Origin: a bacterium
GTDB taxonomy: Bacteria; UBA8248
Direction of reading: 5' to 3'
Length of the DNA: 64,000 nucleotides
Assembly (NCBI GenBank): GCA_022825065.1
Contig: JAJDYR010000004.1
Location: forward strand, 1 to 64,000
Notes under the pieces: model-generated
Database searches by the model: none
What the model saw: the letters and a program-made list of their open reading frames with translations, nothing else
Told to the model about the DNA's origin: nothing
Made by a program: the position numbers and the translations under genes
Shown: one piece after another, positions 18,078 through 26,492 of the stretch
How positions within the stretch are numbered: the first letter of the stretch is position 1
How the letters are laid out: every line of letters starts with the position of its first letter

Positions 18078-20713
18078 TGCCGAAATTCAATCGCCGTGCG
18101 TTTCTGCAATCGTCCACCGCGCTGGCCACCGGGCTCGCCATGGGCGGGGCCCTGACCCGCGACAAGGAGCTGTTCCAGCTCGTCGGAGAGGCGGAAGGCG
18201 CCCAGGACACGCGGAAGCTCGTCCCCACGCAATGCCCCTACTGCGGCGTGGGTTGCCACACCTACTACGTCGTCGAGAATGAAAAGATCGTGGCGTGCAT
18301 CCCGGACAAGGACTCCCCCGTCAACCTGGGGCTTCAGTGCATCAAGGGTCTCACGGCCGCGGAGTCCCTCTACGTCGACCGGCTGGAGGAGGTCCTGATC
18401 CGAAAGGACATGTCCAACCCGCTGACCGGCCACGTCTCGAAGACGAAAGGGCGCTTCGATAAGGACGTCTTCCGCGTCGGCACGTGGGAAGAAGGCATGG
18501 ACATCGTCTCCAACATGGTCGTCGGCGTCGTGAAGAAGCACGGAGGGAACTCCGTGGGGATCTACCAGTCCGGCCAGTTGACCATGGAGGAGCAATGGCT
18601 GGACAACATCTTCTACAAGGGCGTCCTCCAGTCGAACAGCATCGAGGCCAACGCCCGGATGTGCATGACCTCGGCCGTGACGGGCTACATCCACAGCCTC
18701 GGGAGCGACCACCCGCCGGGGAACTATTCCGACATCGAAGACGCCGACTTCATCAATCACTGGGGCCACAACGCGCGCGGCTCGCACCCCGTCCTTTTCT
18801 GGCGCGTGGCGGCCACCAAGGAGAAACGCAACATCCCGACCATGGTGGTCGACCCGCGCTACACCGGCACCATGGACGGCTACGCGCAGATCAACCCCAA
18901 CAACAGCCTCTCGATCACCATCCGCCCCAACGGCGACCTTTCCCTGCAGAACGCCATCGCCCACGTCCTGATGAAGGAGTTCCCCCAGGCCGTGGACGAG
19001 GCCTTCATCCGGCAGCACACGGACGGGTTCGACGACTACCGCGCGGGCATCATGGCCCGGTACAGCCCGGAGCAGGTCATCGACCGGACGGGGATCGCCC
19101 CCTCCGTGGTCAGGCGGATCGCCTCGATCTGGGCGGACGCCACCCTGAAAGGAAAGCGGCGCAAGAAAGGCGGCGTCCTCTCTTTCTGGGGGATCGGGTA
19201 CAACCAGTCGCTCCACGGGCAGCACCGCACCATCAACATCATCAACCTCCACCTGCTGACCGGGAACATCGGCCGGCCGGGCGCGGGGCCCTTCTCCATG
19301 ACGGGCCAGCCCAACGCCATGAGCGAACGCCTGATGGGCGGCCTGACCGGACGGCTCCCGTTCAACGAGGGCATCAAGAACGCCGCGCACCGTAAGAAGA
19401 TCAACGAGGCCTGGGGCCTCCCCCCAGGACGGCTCGACGTCACCGCCGACGCCCCGAACAAGGGCATGACCATCGGCATGTTCGAGCGCGCCATGAAGGG
19501 CGACATCAAGATCATGCAGTTCGCCTACGCCACCCACGTGGACCTGCCGGAGGTGGACACCCTCATCCGCCCCGCCATCACCAAGACGTTCACCTACATG
19601 GTGGAGGCCTACCGGCACGCCCCGAACCTGCTCTACGGCGACGTCATCTTCCCCGCCGCCACCCACGGGGAGAAATGGGGGGTGTACCAGAACAGCGAGC
19701 GGAAGATGTACGTCACGGACAAGGCCATGGAGCCGCCCGAAAACTGCAGGCCCGATCTGGACGTCATCATCGACGAGGGCAAGTCCATCGCCAGAAAGCT
19801 CGGCCTGGACGCGGAGAAGATATTCCCCTACCAGAGGAAGGCGGATGGCTACTATGACCCCGAGGAGGTTTATCGGGACATCATACGGGCGAGCAAGGGA
19901 TCGGATGCGGATTTGACGGGAATGCTGGAGGTGGAAAAGCGCGACAAGCTCTCTCCCTACGAGCAGCTTCGGAAGCGCAAGGGGATCTTCTATCCCGCCC
20001 CCACGTACGAGATCGCCAAAGGGGGAGGAATCCCGCGCAAGTACATGGCGCAGGAGAAGGGCTGGAAGGACAAGCCCTACAGCGCCTTCCGCCGCAAGGA
20101 CGGAAGAGCGAAGTTCAAGCTCACCGAGCAGGACTATTCGCGCGCCAAGGAGCTGACGGACATCTTCGCGAAAGCGGGCAAGGACCCGGATTTCTACGCC
20201 ATCGACCATTACGACGTGCTGGTCGAGATGCGCGACAACGGGCTGACGCCGGAATTGCCTGATTTCGATTACTACGGAAAATCCATGGCGGAGATCAAGA
20301 AGGCCGACAAGTACCCGTTCTGGCTGAACCTGGGGGTCGTCTTCGAGCACTTCCACACCACCAAGACGATCCGGGCGGCCACCACACGCCGTCTGGTGCC
20401 GGAGCAGTATCTCGAAATGAACCCCCGCGACGCCCGGAAGCTCGGAATCGAGGACGGGGAATGGGTCCGGGTCGTGACGCCCCGGGGCAGCTACGAGGCG
20501 CGGGCCAGCATCGGCACGAAGAGCAAGGTCAAGCCCGCGCGCAACAAGGTCATGCCGGGGCAGGTGTTCTCCCCGTGGAACCTTTCCGTCGCGGACAGCG
20601 CCGACCCGAAGAAGAACCGCTGGCTCGTCAACGCGGTCACGCACCGGGCGTTCGATCCGGTATCCGGCCAGGCGGACTTCAAGCACGTCAAGGCGAGGAT
20701 CGAGAAGATTTGA
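18077..20713 (+). CDS. NapA-like periplasmic molybdopterin oxidoreductase
   Basis: This 878-residue enzyme belongs to the Mo-bisMGD (DMSO reductase) superfamily and looks most like periplasmic nitrate reductase NapA. A twin-arginine signal (NRRAFLQSS, Arg6-Arg7) shows export in folded form. A [4Fe-4S] site is formed by CPYCGVGC and a later Cys (Cys53, 56, 60, 88), followed by a Lys as in electron-transfer members. Cys196 in NARMCMTSAV is the probable Mo ligand, as in NapA; further NapA-like stretches include the RYTGTMDGYAQINPNNS region. The ATG at 18077 has GGAGG 8 bases upstream; an in-frame GTG precedes it. Downstream napG- and napH-like genes support the Nap assignment, but NapB, NapC and NapD are absent, so the physiological substrate (nitrate or another oxyanion) is not proven. 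Confidence 0.85.
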   Translation: MPKFNRRAFLQSSTALATGLAMGGALTRDKELFQLVGEAEGAQDTRKLVPTQCPYCGVGCHTYYVVENEKIVACIPDKDSPVNLGLQCIKGLTAAESLYVDRLEEVLIRKDMSNPLTGHVSKTKGRFDKDVFRVGTWEEGMDIVSNMVVGVVKKHGGNSVGIYQSGQLTMEEQWLDNIFYKGVLQSNSIEANARMCMTSAVTGYIHSLGSDHPPGNYSDIEDADFINHWGHNARGSHPVLFWRVAATKEKRNIPTMVVDPRYTGTMDGYAQINPNNSLSITIRPNGDLSLQNAIAHVLMKEFPQAVDEAFIRQHTDGFDDYRAGIMARYSPEQVIDRTGIAPSVVRRIASIWADATLKGKRRKKGGVLSFWGIGYNQSLHGQHRTINIINLHLLTGNIGRPGAGPFSMTGQPNAMSERLMGGLTGRLPFNEGIKNAAHRKKINEAWGLPPGRLDVTADAPNKGMTIGMFERAMKGDIKIMQFAYATHVDLPEVDTLIRPAITKTFTYMVEAYRHAPNLLYGDVIFPAATHGEKWGVYQNSERKMYVTDKAMEPPENCRPDLDVIIDEGKSIARKLGLDAEKIFPYQRKADGYYDPEEVYRDIIRASKGSDADLTGMLEVEKRDKLSPYEQLRKRKGIFYPAPTYEIAKGGGIPRKYMAQEKGWKDKPYSAFRRKDGRAKFKLTEQDYSRAKELTDIFAKAGKDPDFYAIDHYDVLVEMRDNGLTPELPDFDYYGKSMAEIKKADKYPFWLNLGVVFEHFHTTKTIRAATTRRLVPEQYLEMNPRDARKLGIEDGEWVRVVTPRGSYEARASIGTKSKVKPARNKVMPGQVFSPWNLSVADSADPKKNRWLVNAVTHRAFDPVSGQADFKHVKARIEKI

Positions 20714-20794
20714 ATACTTGATGCAGCGAGCGGGACGGGGAGAGGTTCCTCGCCTTCCCCGCCTCGCCGGGTCTGGAGACATGGAGGTGGCAAA

Positions 20795-21385
20795 ATGGGC
20801 CTGAACAGAAGAAAATTCCTCCTCGCGGGAGCGGCGGCGTTCACCGGCGTCGCCTCCTTGCTCGCGGCCGGACGGAGGGGTTTCGCGAGGACCGCTACGC
20901 GTTTCCGCCGATTCCTCCGCCCGCCCGGCGCGCTGGGCGAGCAGGAGTTCCTCGAACGGTGCATCCGCTGCGCGAGGTGCGCCGCCGTCTGTCCGAACAC
21001 CGCCATCCAGATGACCGGGTTCGGGCTGGGCCTGCGAAACCTCAACACGCCCTACATCGTTCCCCGCGAACAGGCCTGCATGCTTTGCATGAAGTGCACC
21101 GAAGTCTGCCCGACGGGCGCCCTGACCCGAATCGACGTAGACGACGACTCCGTCCTCACCCAGGTCAAAATGGGACGCGCGGTGGTGGATCGCTCCATGT
21201 GCTTCTCCTACCAGGGGCGCACCTGCGGGGTGTGCATCCGCGCCTGTCCCTTTCCCGGCGTGGCCATGAAGACCGGTATGTACGAACAGCCCATCGTGAC
21301 GGACGCCTGCGTGGGCTGCGGGCTCTGCGAGCGCGCCTGCATCCACGTCCCCCAGGCGATCCGCATCGTCCCCGTGGAATCCTGA
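20795..21385 (+). CDS. napG: NapG-like ferredoxin-type protein, Tat-exported
   Basis: The 196-residue protein starts with a twin-arginine signal (NRRKFLLAG) and has sixteen cysteines arranged for four [4Fe-4S] clusters: Cys56-66, Cys95-105, Cys136-151 and Cys172-182. The third set has an extended first spacing (C-x7-C-x2-C-x3-CP), as in NapG. NapG proteins pass electrons from quinol, via NapH, toward the periplasmic reductase. It sits 81 bases after the NapA-like gene and 4 bases before the napH-like gene, consistent with a NapGH quinol dehydrogenase module. The ATG follows GGAGGTGGCAAA. Confidence 0.88.
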   Translation: MGLNRRKFLLAGAAAFTGVASLLAAGRRGFARTATRFRRFLRPPGALGEQEFLERCIRCARCAAVCPNTAIQMTGFGLGLRNLNTPYIVPREQACMLCMKCTEVCPTGALTRIDVDDDSVLTQVKMGRAVVDRSMCFSYQGRTCGVCIRACPFPGVAMKTGMYEQPIVTDACVGCGLCERACIHVPQAIRIVPVES

Positions 21386-21389
21386 TACC

Positions 21390-22913
21390 GTGGTCCGGCG
21401 GCTGAGAAGAGTGATTCAGCTGGGGGCGCTCGGCCTGCTCCTGGCCGTGCCCGCCCTCAATTACGGGGGGATCCTCTACCAGCAGTACGGCAAGAACGGC
21501 TACCACAAGATATCCCTGACGGGAACCGTCTTCGAGCAGTGGCTCTACCACCTGTTCTCGATCACTATCGGGCGCCTGCCTGACCCCGCCGTCCGGTCGA
21601 TGGACTGGGTGGGCAATTTCGGATCGTTCTCCGTGTTCGGGTTCCCGATTCTCGACCCGGTGGTCGCGGCGGAGACCGCCTTCCGCACGCCGGGCGCCTG
21701 GCCGGCCCTCCTGGCGGGGGCAACGCTCCCGGTTGTCGTGGCCGTCGCCCTCGGGCGGGTCTTCTGCGGGTGGATATGCCCGGTGAACACCCTTCTCGAG
21801 GGATTCGACCTCCTGCGCCAGCGCGCGCTGCCGAAGATCGGGGTCCGTCCGCCGGACCTCAAAGTTCCCCGGTGGGCCAAGTGGGTATTGCTATTCACAG
21901 GGCTGGCCGCGGCGGTCGTATTCAACGTCGCCCTGTGGGCGAACCTCCTCCCCCACGTCCAGATCGGACGGGACGTGTTCTCCCTGATGGTGTTCGGCGT
22001 CACCAACGGCGGCGTCCTGATTTTCTCGGGCGTCATCCTGGCCGAACTGCTCCTCGCCCGCCGGGCGTGGTGCCGCTCCCTCTGCCCGACCGGCGCGCTC
22101 CTGGGCTTCTTCGGCTCGCTGGCCCCCTTCCGGGTGCGCAAGGCCGAGCGCTCCTGCATCGAGGGCTGCACGGCTTGCGCGAGAGCCTGCCCGATGGGAG
22201 TCAACCCGGCGAAGACGTTCTCCCTGGCCGAATGCTACAACTGCGGGGTCTGCACGACCGCGTGCCCCGACGACCTCCTGACCCTGGGAATCGCTCCCGC
22301 ACCCGGACGCTTTCCCGCCGGACTTCTCTCGCGCCTGAAAAAGGGCGTCTCCCTGGGGTTGGGGCTGGCGCTGCTTCTCATCCCCCTCACTGCTTCCGGC
22401 CACCACATGCGGGGGAAACCCCATTACGGCTATGCCGAGAACTACCCCCAGATCCCCACGCGCGAAACGCGCGTCCGGGTCGGCGGCTACGACATCACCG
22501 TGGTGAGCTATTTCTTCGAGGGGCTGCGCCGGCAGACTTCGGACACGCCGGACGACGTGCAGTTCTACGTCAGCCTCACGGACGCCCGGACCGGGCAAAG
22601 TTACACGGGTCCCCTGACCATCGAGGTGCGCCGGGGGAAGACCCGGCTTGCGGCTTTCCGGCACGACCGGCCCTTCGAGGAAGCCGTGTACCGGGTCCGC
22701 CAGTCGGTGCCGGGGCCGGGGCTTTATGACCTGAGGCTCGTCGCCGAGGGGTTCCAGGGGTCCGTCTCGGTCGAAGTCTGGGGCGATACCGTCTCCTGGA
22801 TGCCGTACGCCGCAACGGGCGGCGTTCTGCTGTTCGTCCTGCTCCTCTTTTTCCACCGGAGGCGGACCCGCGCGGCCCGCCGGAGGAAGGCCCATGTGGC
22901 ATCCGGCGCGTAA
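21390..22913 (+). CDS. napH: NapH-like quinol dehydrogenase subunit with extra C-terminal periplasmic domain
   Basis: Residues 1-300 form a NapH-type membrane ferredoxin: several transmembrane helices, two CxxxCP loops (Cys126/130 in FCGWICP and Cys228/232 in WCRSLCP) and two [4Fe-4S] sites (Cys256-267 and Cys282-292). Together with NapG it should oxidise quinol. Unlike standard NapH of about 290 residues, this protein is 507 long: a fifth hydrophobic segment (about 320-336) leads into a beta-rich domain (about 340-468) and a final transmembrane helix (470-488) with a basic tail. The extra domain has a YtkA/FixH-like beta-sandwich flavour (VQFYVSLTD, LTIEVRRGKTRLAAF). The start is GTG at 21390, four bases after the napG stop. 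Confidence 0.85.
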   Translation: MVRRLRRVIQLGALGLLLAVPALNYGGILYQQYGKNGYHKISLTGTVFEQWLYHLFSITIGRLPDPAVRSMDWVGNFGSFSVFGFPILDPVVAAETAFRTPGAWPALLAGATLPVVVAVALGRVFCGWICPVNTLLEGFDLLRQRALPKIGVRPPDLKVPRWAKWVLLFTGLAAAVVFNVALWANLLPHVQIGRDVFSLMVFGVTNGGVLIFSGVILAELLLARRAWCRSLCPTGALLGFFGSLAPFRVRKAERSCIEGCTACARACPMGVNPAKTFSLAECYNCGVCTTACPDDLLTLGIAPAPGRFPAGLLSRLKKGVSLGLGLALLLIPLTASGHHMRGKPHYGYAENYPQIPTRETRVRVGGYDITVVSYFFEGLRRQTSDTPDDVQFYVSLTDARTGQSYTGPLTIEVRRGKTRLAAFRHDRPFEEAVYRVRQSVPGPGLYDLRLVAEGFQGSVSVEVWGDTVSWMPYAATGGVLLFVLLLFFHRRRTRAARRRKAHVASGA

Positions 22914-22950
22914 GACAATCCCGGCCCGCCGGCTGGTCTGAGGATTTGCG

Positions 22951-23529
22951 ATGAAGCCGATTGAATTCGACCGAAGGACTTTCCTGCGAAAGGGGCCATT
23001 CGCCTTTCTCGAGGCGGTCCTCGCAGGATCTCAGGCCAATAGCGCCGACGCGCCCCGGCCGCCGCTCCGCCCGCCGGGCGCAGCGCCCGAGGAGGAATTC
23101 CTGGAGCTTTGCTGCGGCGTCGGCGCGTGCGCTGAGGTCTGCCCGGCCGACGCCATCCGGCTGGTCCCCGGAACGGACGCTTCAGAAACCCTCCATCCGG
23201 TCATCGTCCCCCAGGAGGCCGCCTGCATCGTGTGTGATGACCTGGCCTGCATGAAGGCCTGCCCGAGCGGCGCGCTCTCCCTGGTGCCCCGCGAGGAGAT
23301 ACGGATAGGCCTCGCGCAGGTCAGCCCCGACCGCTGCCTCGCGTGGAGCGGGACGGACCCGGGGTGTGATTATTGCGTGGACCGCTGCCCGCTCGGTTCA
23401 GGAGCCATCCGCCTCGAGCGCGCAGGCGGCGTCCGCGGCCCCGTGGTCGAAGACGGGTGCGTCGGGTGCGGCGTCTGCGAGTATTTCTGCCCGGCGCAGC
23501 CCTCCGCCATCCGGGTGTACGACCCCTGA
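22951..23529 (+). CDS. 4Fe-4S ferredoxin-type protein (NapF/NapG-like)
   Basis: The 192-residue protein has sixteen cysteines in four ferredoxin-like groups (Cys54-64, 92-104, 129-146 and 170-180). The first group is irregular (CCGVGACAEVCP). The N terminus contains DRRTFLRKG, a twin-arginine-like motif, but the following hydrophobic segment is weak, so export is uncertain. It lies 37 bases after the napH-like gene as the last gene of the operon and probably acts in electron transfer or in maturation of the molybdoenzyme, like NapF. No terminator is evident after it. Confidence 0.82.
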   Translation: MKPIEFDRRTFLRKGPFAFLEAVLAGSQANSADAPRPPLRPPGAAPEEEFLELCCGVGACAEVCPADAIRLVPGTDASETLHPVIVPQEAACIVCDDLACMKACPSGALSLVPREEIRIGLAQVSPDRCLAWSGTDPGCDYCVDRCPLGSGAIRLERAGGVRGPVVEDGCVGCGVCEYFCPAQPSAIRVYDP

Positions 23530-24168
23530 CCCCCGCCTGAAACATCCGGTTCCGCCCGCTGCGCGGAGGCGAATGAGTTGACGGAAACAAGCACCCTGCC
23601 CCTCGGTACGAAGCAGAAAATTCCCGCACATTCTCAAAGACATGGTTTCTCTCCCGGTTTTTGGGTGATGCCGGGTAACAAGATTGGGGGAGGATAGTAA
23701 ATGTGGGAGGGTAATGACTTTGGGCCACAATGTTCTTTATAGAATCGAGCGTTCCCTCCCATGACGATTCTCAAATGACGAAAAAACCAGACTAATCCAG
23801 CACCACGTCCCCAGATCGACTGGACCGAAAAACCGCGCTCTGGCCCAGCGCCTGCGATTGATCAGCTGTCTCATCCTTTCCCGTTCGTTTAGAGACAGTG
23901 GAGGATTTTCAGCGAGCCCGGCATGTCGGTTCCTCCGGCTGTGACAGCGTCGCCTCGTGCGGTAATGCGTGGCAGACAATGTTCTGAATAGTCTAAGCCG
24001 ACCCCGGAGAACCTCTCCTGGATCGAGAACCACTTCAGGCAGCCCCGAACCCGGATACTCGCCGACTGACGCCGACTGGTCGACATTAGCCGGTCCTTGC
24101 GGAGCGATTCTCCAAACTCCTCGAAGTTGCCGTCAAGCGCGTTGACGGTCAGCATACGCGATTTTATG
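23530..24168. other. Gene-free or decayed region
   Basis: This 640-base stretch separates the Nap-like operon from the AbiE system. On the minus strand two frames stay partly open (about 23737-24033 and 23889-24254), but neither shows a family I recognise, and they overlap in different frames as a decayed gene or mobile remnant might. I cannot support a gene here. Confidence 0.4.
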
Positions 24169-25140
24169 TCAGGACAATCCCTTGTGGCTGCGCACGTTGA
24201 GGGCTTTCCATTCCAGAAGCGGTTGGACCTGGATGCGTTCTTGCAAGGATGCATCGAAGGTCAGGATCGTCGCGTCGATTTCGCCTTTGTCCAACAGGAG
24301 GTCGAGGAATGCTTGCTCGGCATCGGTAAACGGAAGTAAAACGGACAGGCTCCTCCTGGTCTCCTCCAGCAGTTGCGCCCCGTATTCCGCGAGGGACGCC
24401 TGTTCTCTCGGCCGACGGGCTCGAAGAGTGGGATCGAGTTGTCTCGCCAACTCCAACTCATCGTAGTCCACGTCTTCGACGGAGATGGTTCGCCAGTCCT
24501 TGCGGTTCATCGCCCCGTATACGACAAAAGCAATGCGAAGCCGCTCGCGCTGAAGAGTGTCCGTATCGAGTATGCGATGACAATCGAACAGATCTCTCGC
24601 CTGTCTGCGGGAAAACAGCGCCGAGAGCTTGCCGGCCACGAGTTCATGAAGGTCGAGCACAGGAACGTCTTTGGCCTGATAGTCCCCGATCGGATGTGAA
24701 TCGGCGTGGTGGATCTCCCAAAGCGGTTGCCTGAACATGAAATTCAAATCGACTTCGAGACTCCCGGACTGCCCGGTGTAGCTCGGGTAGCTCAACCGCC
24801 ACTTGCCTCCGGCGTGTTCGCTTGGCGTCCCGCGGACCGTGAACCCCTCACGGGAAAAAACCGCCTGGGCTGCCCGCTCGATTCTCGGCCGCTCCTCCAG
24901 CATTTCCTCGCGCTCCAGTGCGCCGATGTAGTTGAGGTCGATGTCCACGGACAACCTGGCATGACGGAGGACGAACAGGTTCAGGGCCGTACCGCCCTTC
25001 AGGACCCATCTTCCCTTGAGTGACGGGTGTGTGTTCAGGGCGTTCAGGAGATGCATCAGACAGAAAACCTTCTCCACCACCTCCGCGTTGAATCCGTTGG
25101 CTCGGGCCACGGGCAGGATTTCCGAGGCGGAGAATCTCAC
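24169..25140 (-). CDS. abiEii: AbiEii toxin, nucleotidyltransferase
   Basis: The 323-residue protein matches the AbiEii/AbiGii nucleotidyltransferase toxin family. It has the GGTALN motif (residues 49-54), the SVDIDLN metal motif (Asp66 and Asp68), and the LVAGKLSALFSRRQARDLFD block (Lys171, Arg182, Asp183) that is conserved in this family. AbiEii transfers nucleotides to RNA targets and arrests growth, often aborting phage infection. Its start overlaps the antitoxin stop by four bases, the usual arrangement for the bicistronic AbiE system. The C-terminal part (about 250-323) is less conserved. The assignment is firm; phage defence activity is inferred. Confidence 0.93.
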   Translation of the reverse strand: MRFSASEILPVARANGFNAEVVEKVFCLMHLLNALNTHPSLKGRWVLKGGTALNLFVLRHARLSVDIDLNYIGALEREEMLEERPRIERAAQAVFSREGFTVRGTPSEHAGGKWRLSYPSYTGQSGSLEVDLNFMFRQPLWEIHHADSHPIGDYQAKDVPVLDLHELVAGKLSALFSRRQARDLFDCHRILDTDTLQRERLRIAFVVYGAMNRKDWRTISVEDVDYDELELARQLDPTLRARRPREQASLAEYGAQLLEETRRSLSVLLPFTDAEQAFLDLLLDKGEIDATILTFDASLQERIQVQPLLEWKALNVRSHKGLS

Positions 25141-25973
25141 GATACCTCTTCCCAGGACCGATTCAGGATTTCATCCGGAACCATCAGGTTCCAGTCTTTC
25201 ACCAACCGGCAACCTCTTGGCCTGCCTCGCGTCAAATGGTGGGGCTGCCTCGGGCGCAGCTTGCGCAAGGCATCGAGGTGGGTCTCCTCCACCATCAAGG
25301 GCTCCCTGTGCTGTTCCAGGAAAAATCCGACCTTCGCGACGGTGGTCGCGTTCTCCAGCAGGCGGGTGTACTCGATGACTTGTTCCAGATCGAAAAACTC
25401 CACCGATTCCAGGGACCGCCATATCTCCTCCCAGGTTCCGGTCAGGTCCGGCCGGTCCAGGGCATCGACCAGGGTTCTTTCGTGGCCGGTCACCCGGAGT
25501 TTCACGCCGGAACGCATATGACGGGTGACTCCGAACATCTCCTCTCCTTTCGCCAGCAGCGGCGGCGGCACGGGCGCGCGCCGGAACTCGTGCGATTGAA
25601 ACGTAAGCGGAAGCGACTTGGTCGCCGAGACGTAGACCAGCCTCCAGTGGACCGAGTATGCCCTCCCGTGGAACTCCAGGGCCGTGTGATAGCCCAGCAC
25701 CGCGTCCTCGGTCATCCTGGCCGCCACCAGATACGGATCGACCGGCGCGGTTTCCGGGTCCATACCCCGGGGAACCGTCGCATACAGGCCGCGACGGACA
25801 CGGACGATGCGGCCTCGCCTGCGATGGTAGGCCAGCAGCGAATTGCGGGTGTGGGTGTTTCCGGATCCACGCTCGGACAGGAAGCGATCCAGTTCGTCCA
25901 TCGTGAACACGGCGCGCCGGTCCAGGAATTCATTGAGTCTCACGGATTTGTTCTTTTGATATTCAGTCGACAT
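25137..25973 (-). CDS. abiEi: AbiEi antitoxin, transcriptional regulator
   Basis: The protein of about 278 residues fits the AbiEi family: an N-terminal winged helix (FTMDELDRFLSERG, then HTRNSLLAYHRRRGRIVRVRRGLYATVPRG) and a C-terminal antitoxin domain. AbiEi proteins repress their own promoter and neutralise AbiEii. I chose ATG 25973 (MSTEYQKN) because the residues further upstream come from an AT-rich promoter-like region, though an ATG at 26012 is in frame. A perfect 8-bp inverted repeat with total length 23 bases (26005-26027) lies upstream and could be its operator. The gene precedes the toxin with a 4-base overlap. Confidence 0.9.
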   Translation of the reverse strand: MSTEYQKNKSVRLNEFLDRRAVFTMDELDRFLSERGSGNTHTRNSLLAYHRRRGRIVRVRRGLYATVPRGMDPETAPVDPYLVAARMTEDAVLGYHTALEFHGRAYSVHWRLVYVSATKSLPLTFQSHEFRRAPVPPPLLAKGEEMFGVTRHMRSGVKLRVTGHERTLVDALDRPDLTGTWEEIWRSLESVEFFDLEQVIEYTRLLENATTVAKVGFFLEQHREPLMVEETHLDALRKLRPRQPHHLTRGRPRGCRLVKDWNLMVPDEILNRSWEEVS

Positions 25974-26004
25974 AATACCAATAAATTTAACTGTATTTAA
26001 GATG

Positions 26005-26027
26005 TTTATCAATATAAATTTGATAAA
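26005..26027. promoter_or_regulatory. Inverted-repeat operator candidate for AbiE
   Basis: TTTATCAA and TTGATAAA form a perfect 8-bp inverted repeat separated by TATAAAT, 23 bases in all, in the AT-rich region upstream of abiEi. AbiEi regulators are known to bind inverted repeats of about this length in their promoters. The AT-rich flank (25974-26060) probably includes the promoter. Confidence 0.5.
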
Positions 26028-26492
26028 TAGTCGAAATAAGATTGATTTTATCGCTATTTGCTCGCCGATTCGTCAGGATGCGGAATCCACCCTACCGACC
26101 GCCCGTTTCAAGGCGGAGAGGCGTTCTCATCTGCCGTGGAATCCCTTTATTCCATTGATATTATTTGACAATTCAGAGTGCCCATGTCGAACCATTGTGT
26201 AGTCAGCACTAAATTCCGGCTTACTTCCGCTCATGCACCGCTCCGCCGACACCGGGAACGTCGGCTCAGGGACCACCGCTCCGCACCTTCATGTTCCTCG
26301 GTGTCGAACGAAGTACGCAACATGATTTCTTCCCGGCTGAAGGCGGAGTCGCTCCGCGGGACGGATGGCCCGGGTCCGGATTCGATATCGACTCCGGGCG
26401 TGTTACATTGCGCACTTCGTGCACCCGCGGGAGAGACGGCCAGGCCGCCGCGCCGCGCTTCGACCATTGCTTGAGATGGAGACCGAATCCCC
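26028..26492. other. Intergenic region without recognised gene
   Basis: This 465-base gap lies between the divergent abiEi and MFS genes. The first part is AT-rich, unlike the surroundings, which fits promoter use or recent acquisition of the toxin-antitoxin module. I see no gene, RNA or repeat that I can support. Confidence 0.4.

Noticed and set aside
18017..21346. Long minus-strand open frame of about 1100 codons
   Set aside because: It is antisense to the NapA-like and NapG genes, which have clear motifs; it has no family similarity.
23737..24254. Two overlapping minus-strand open frames as genes
   Set aside because: They overlap in different frames, lack ribosome sites and resemble no family; they were left as a decayed region.
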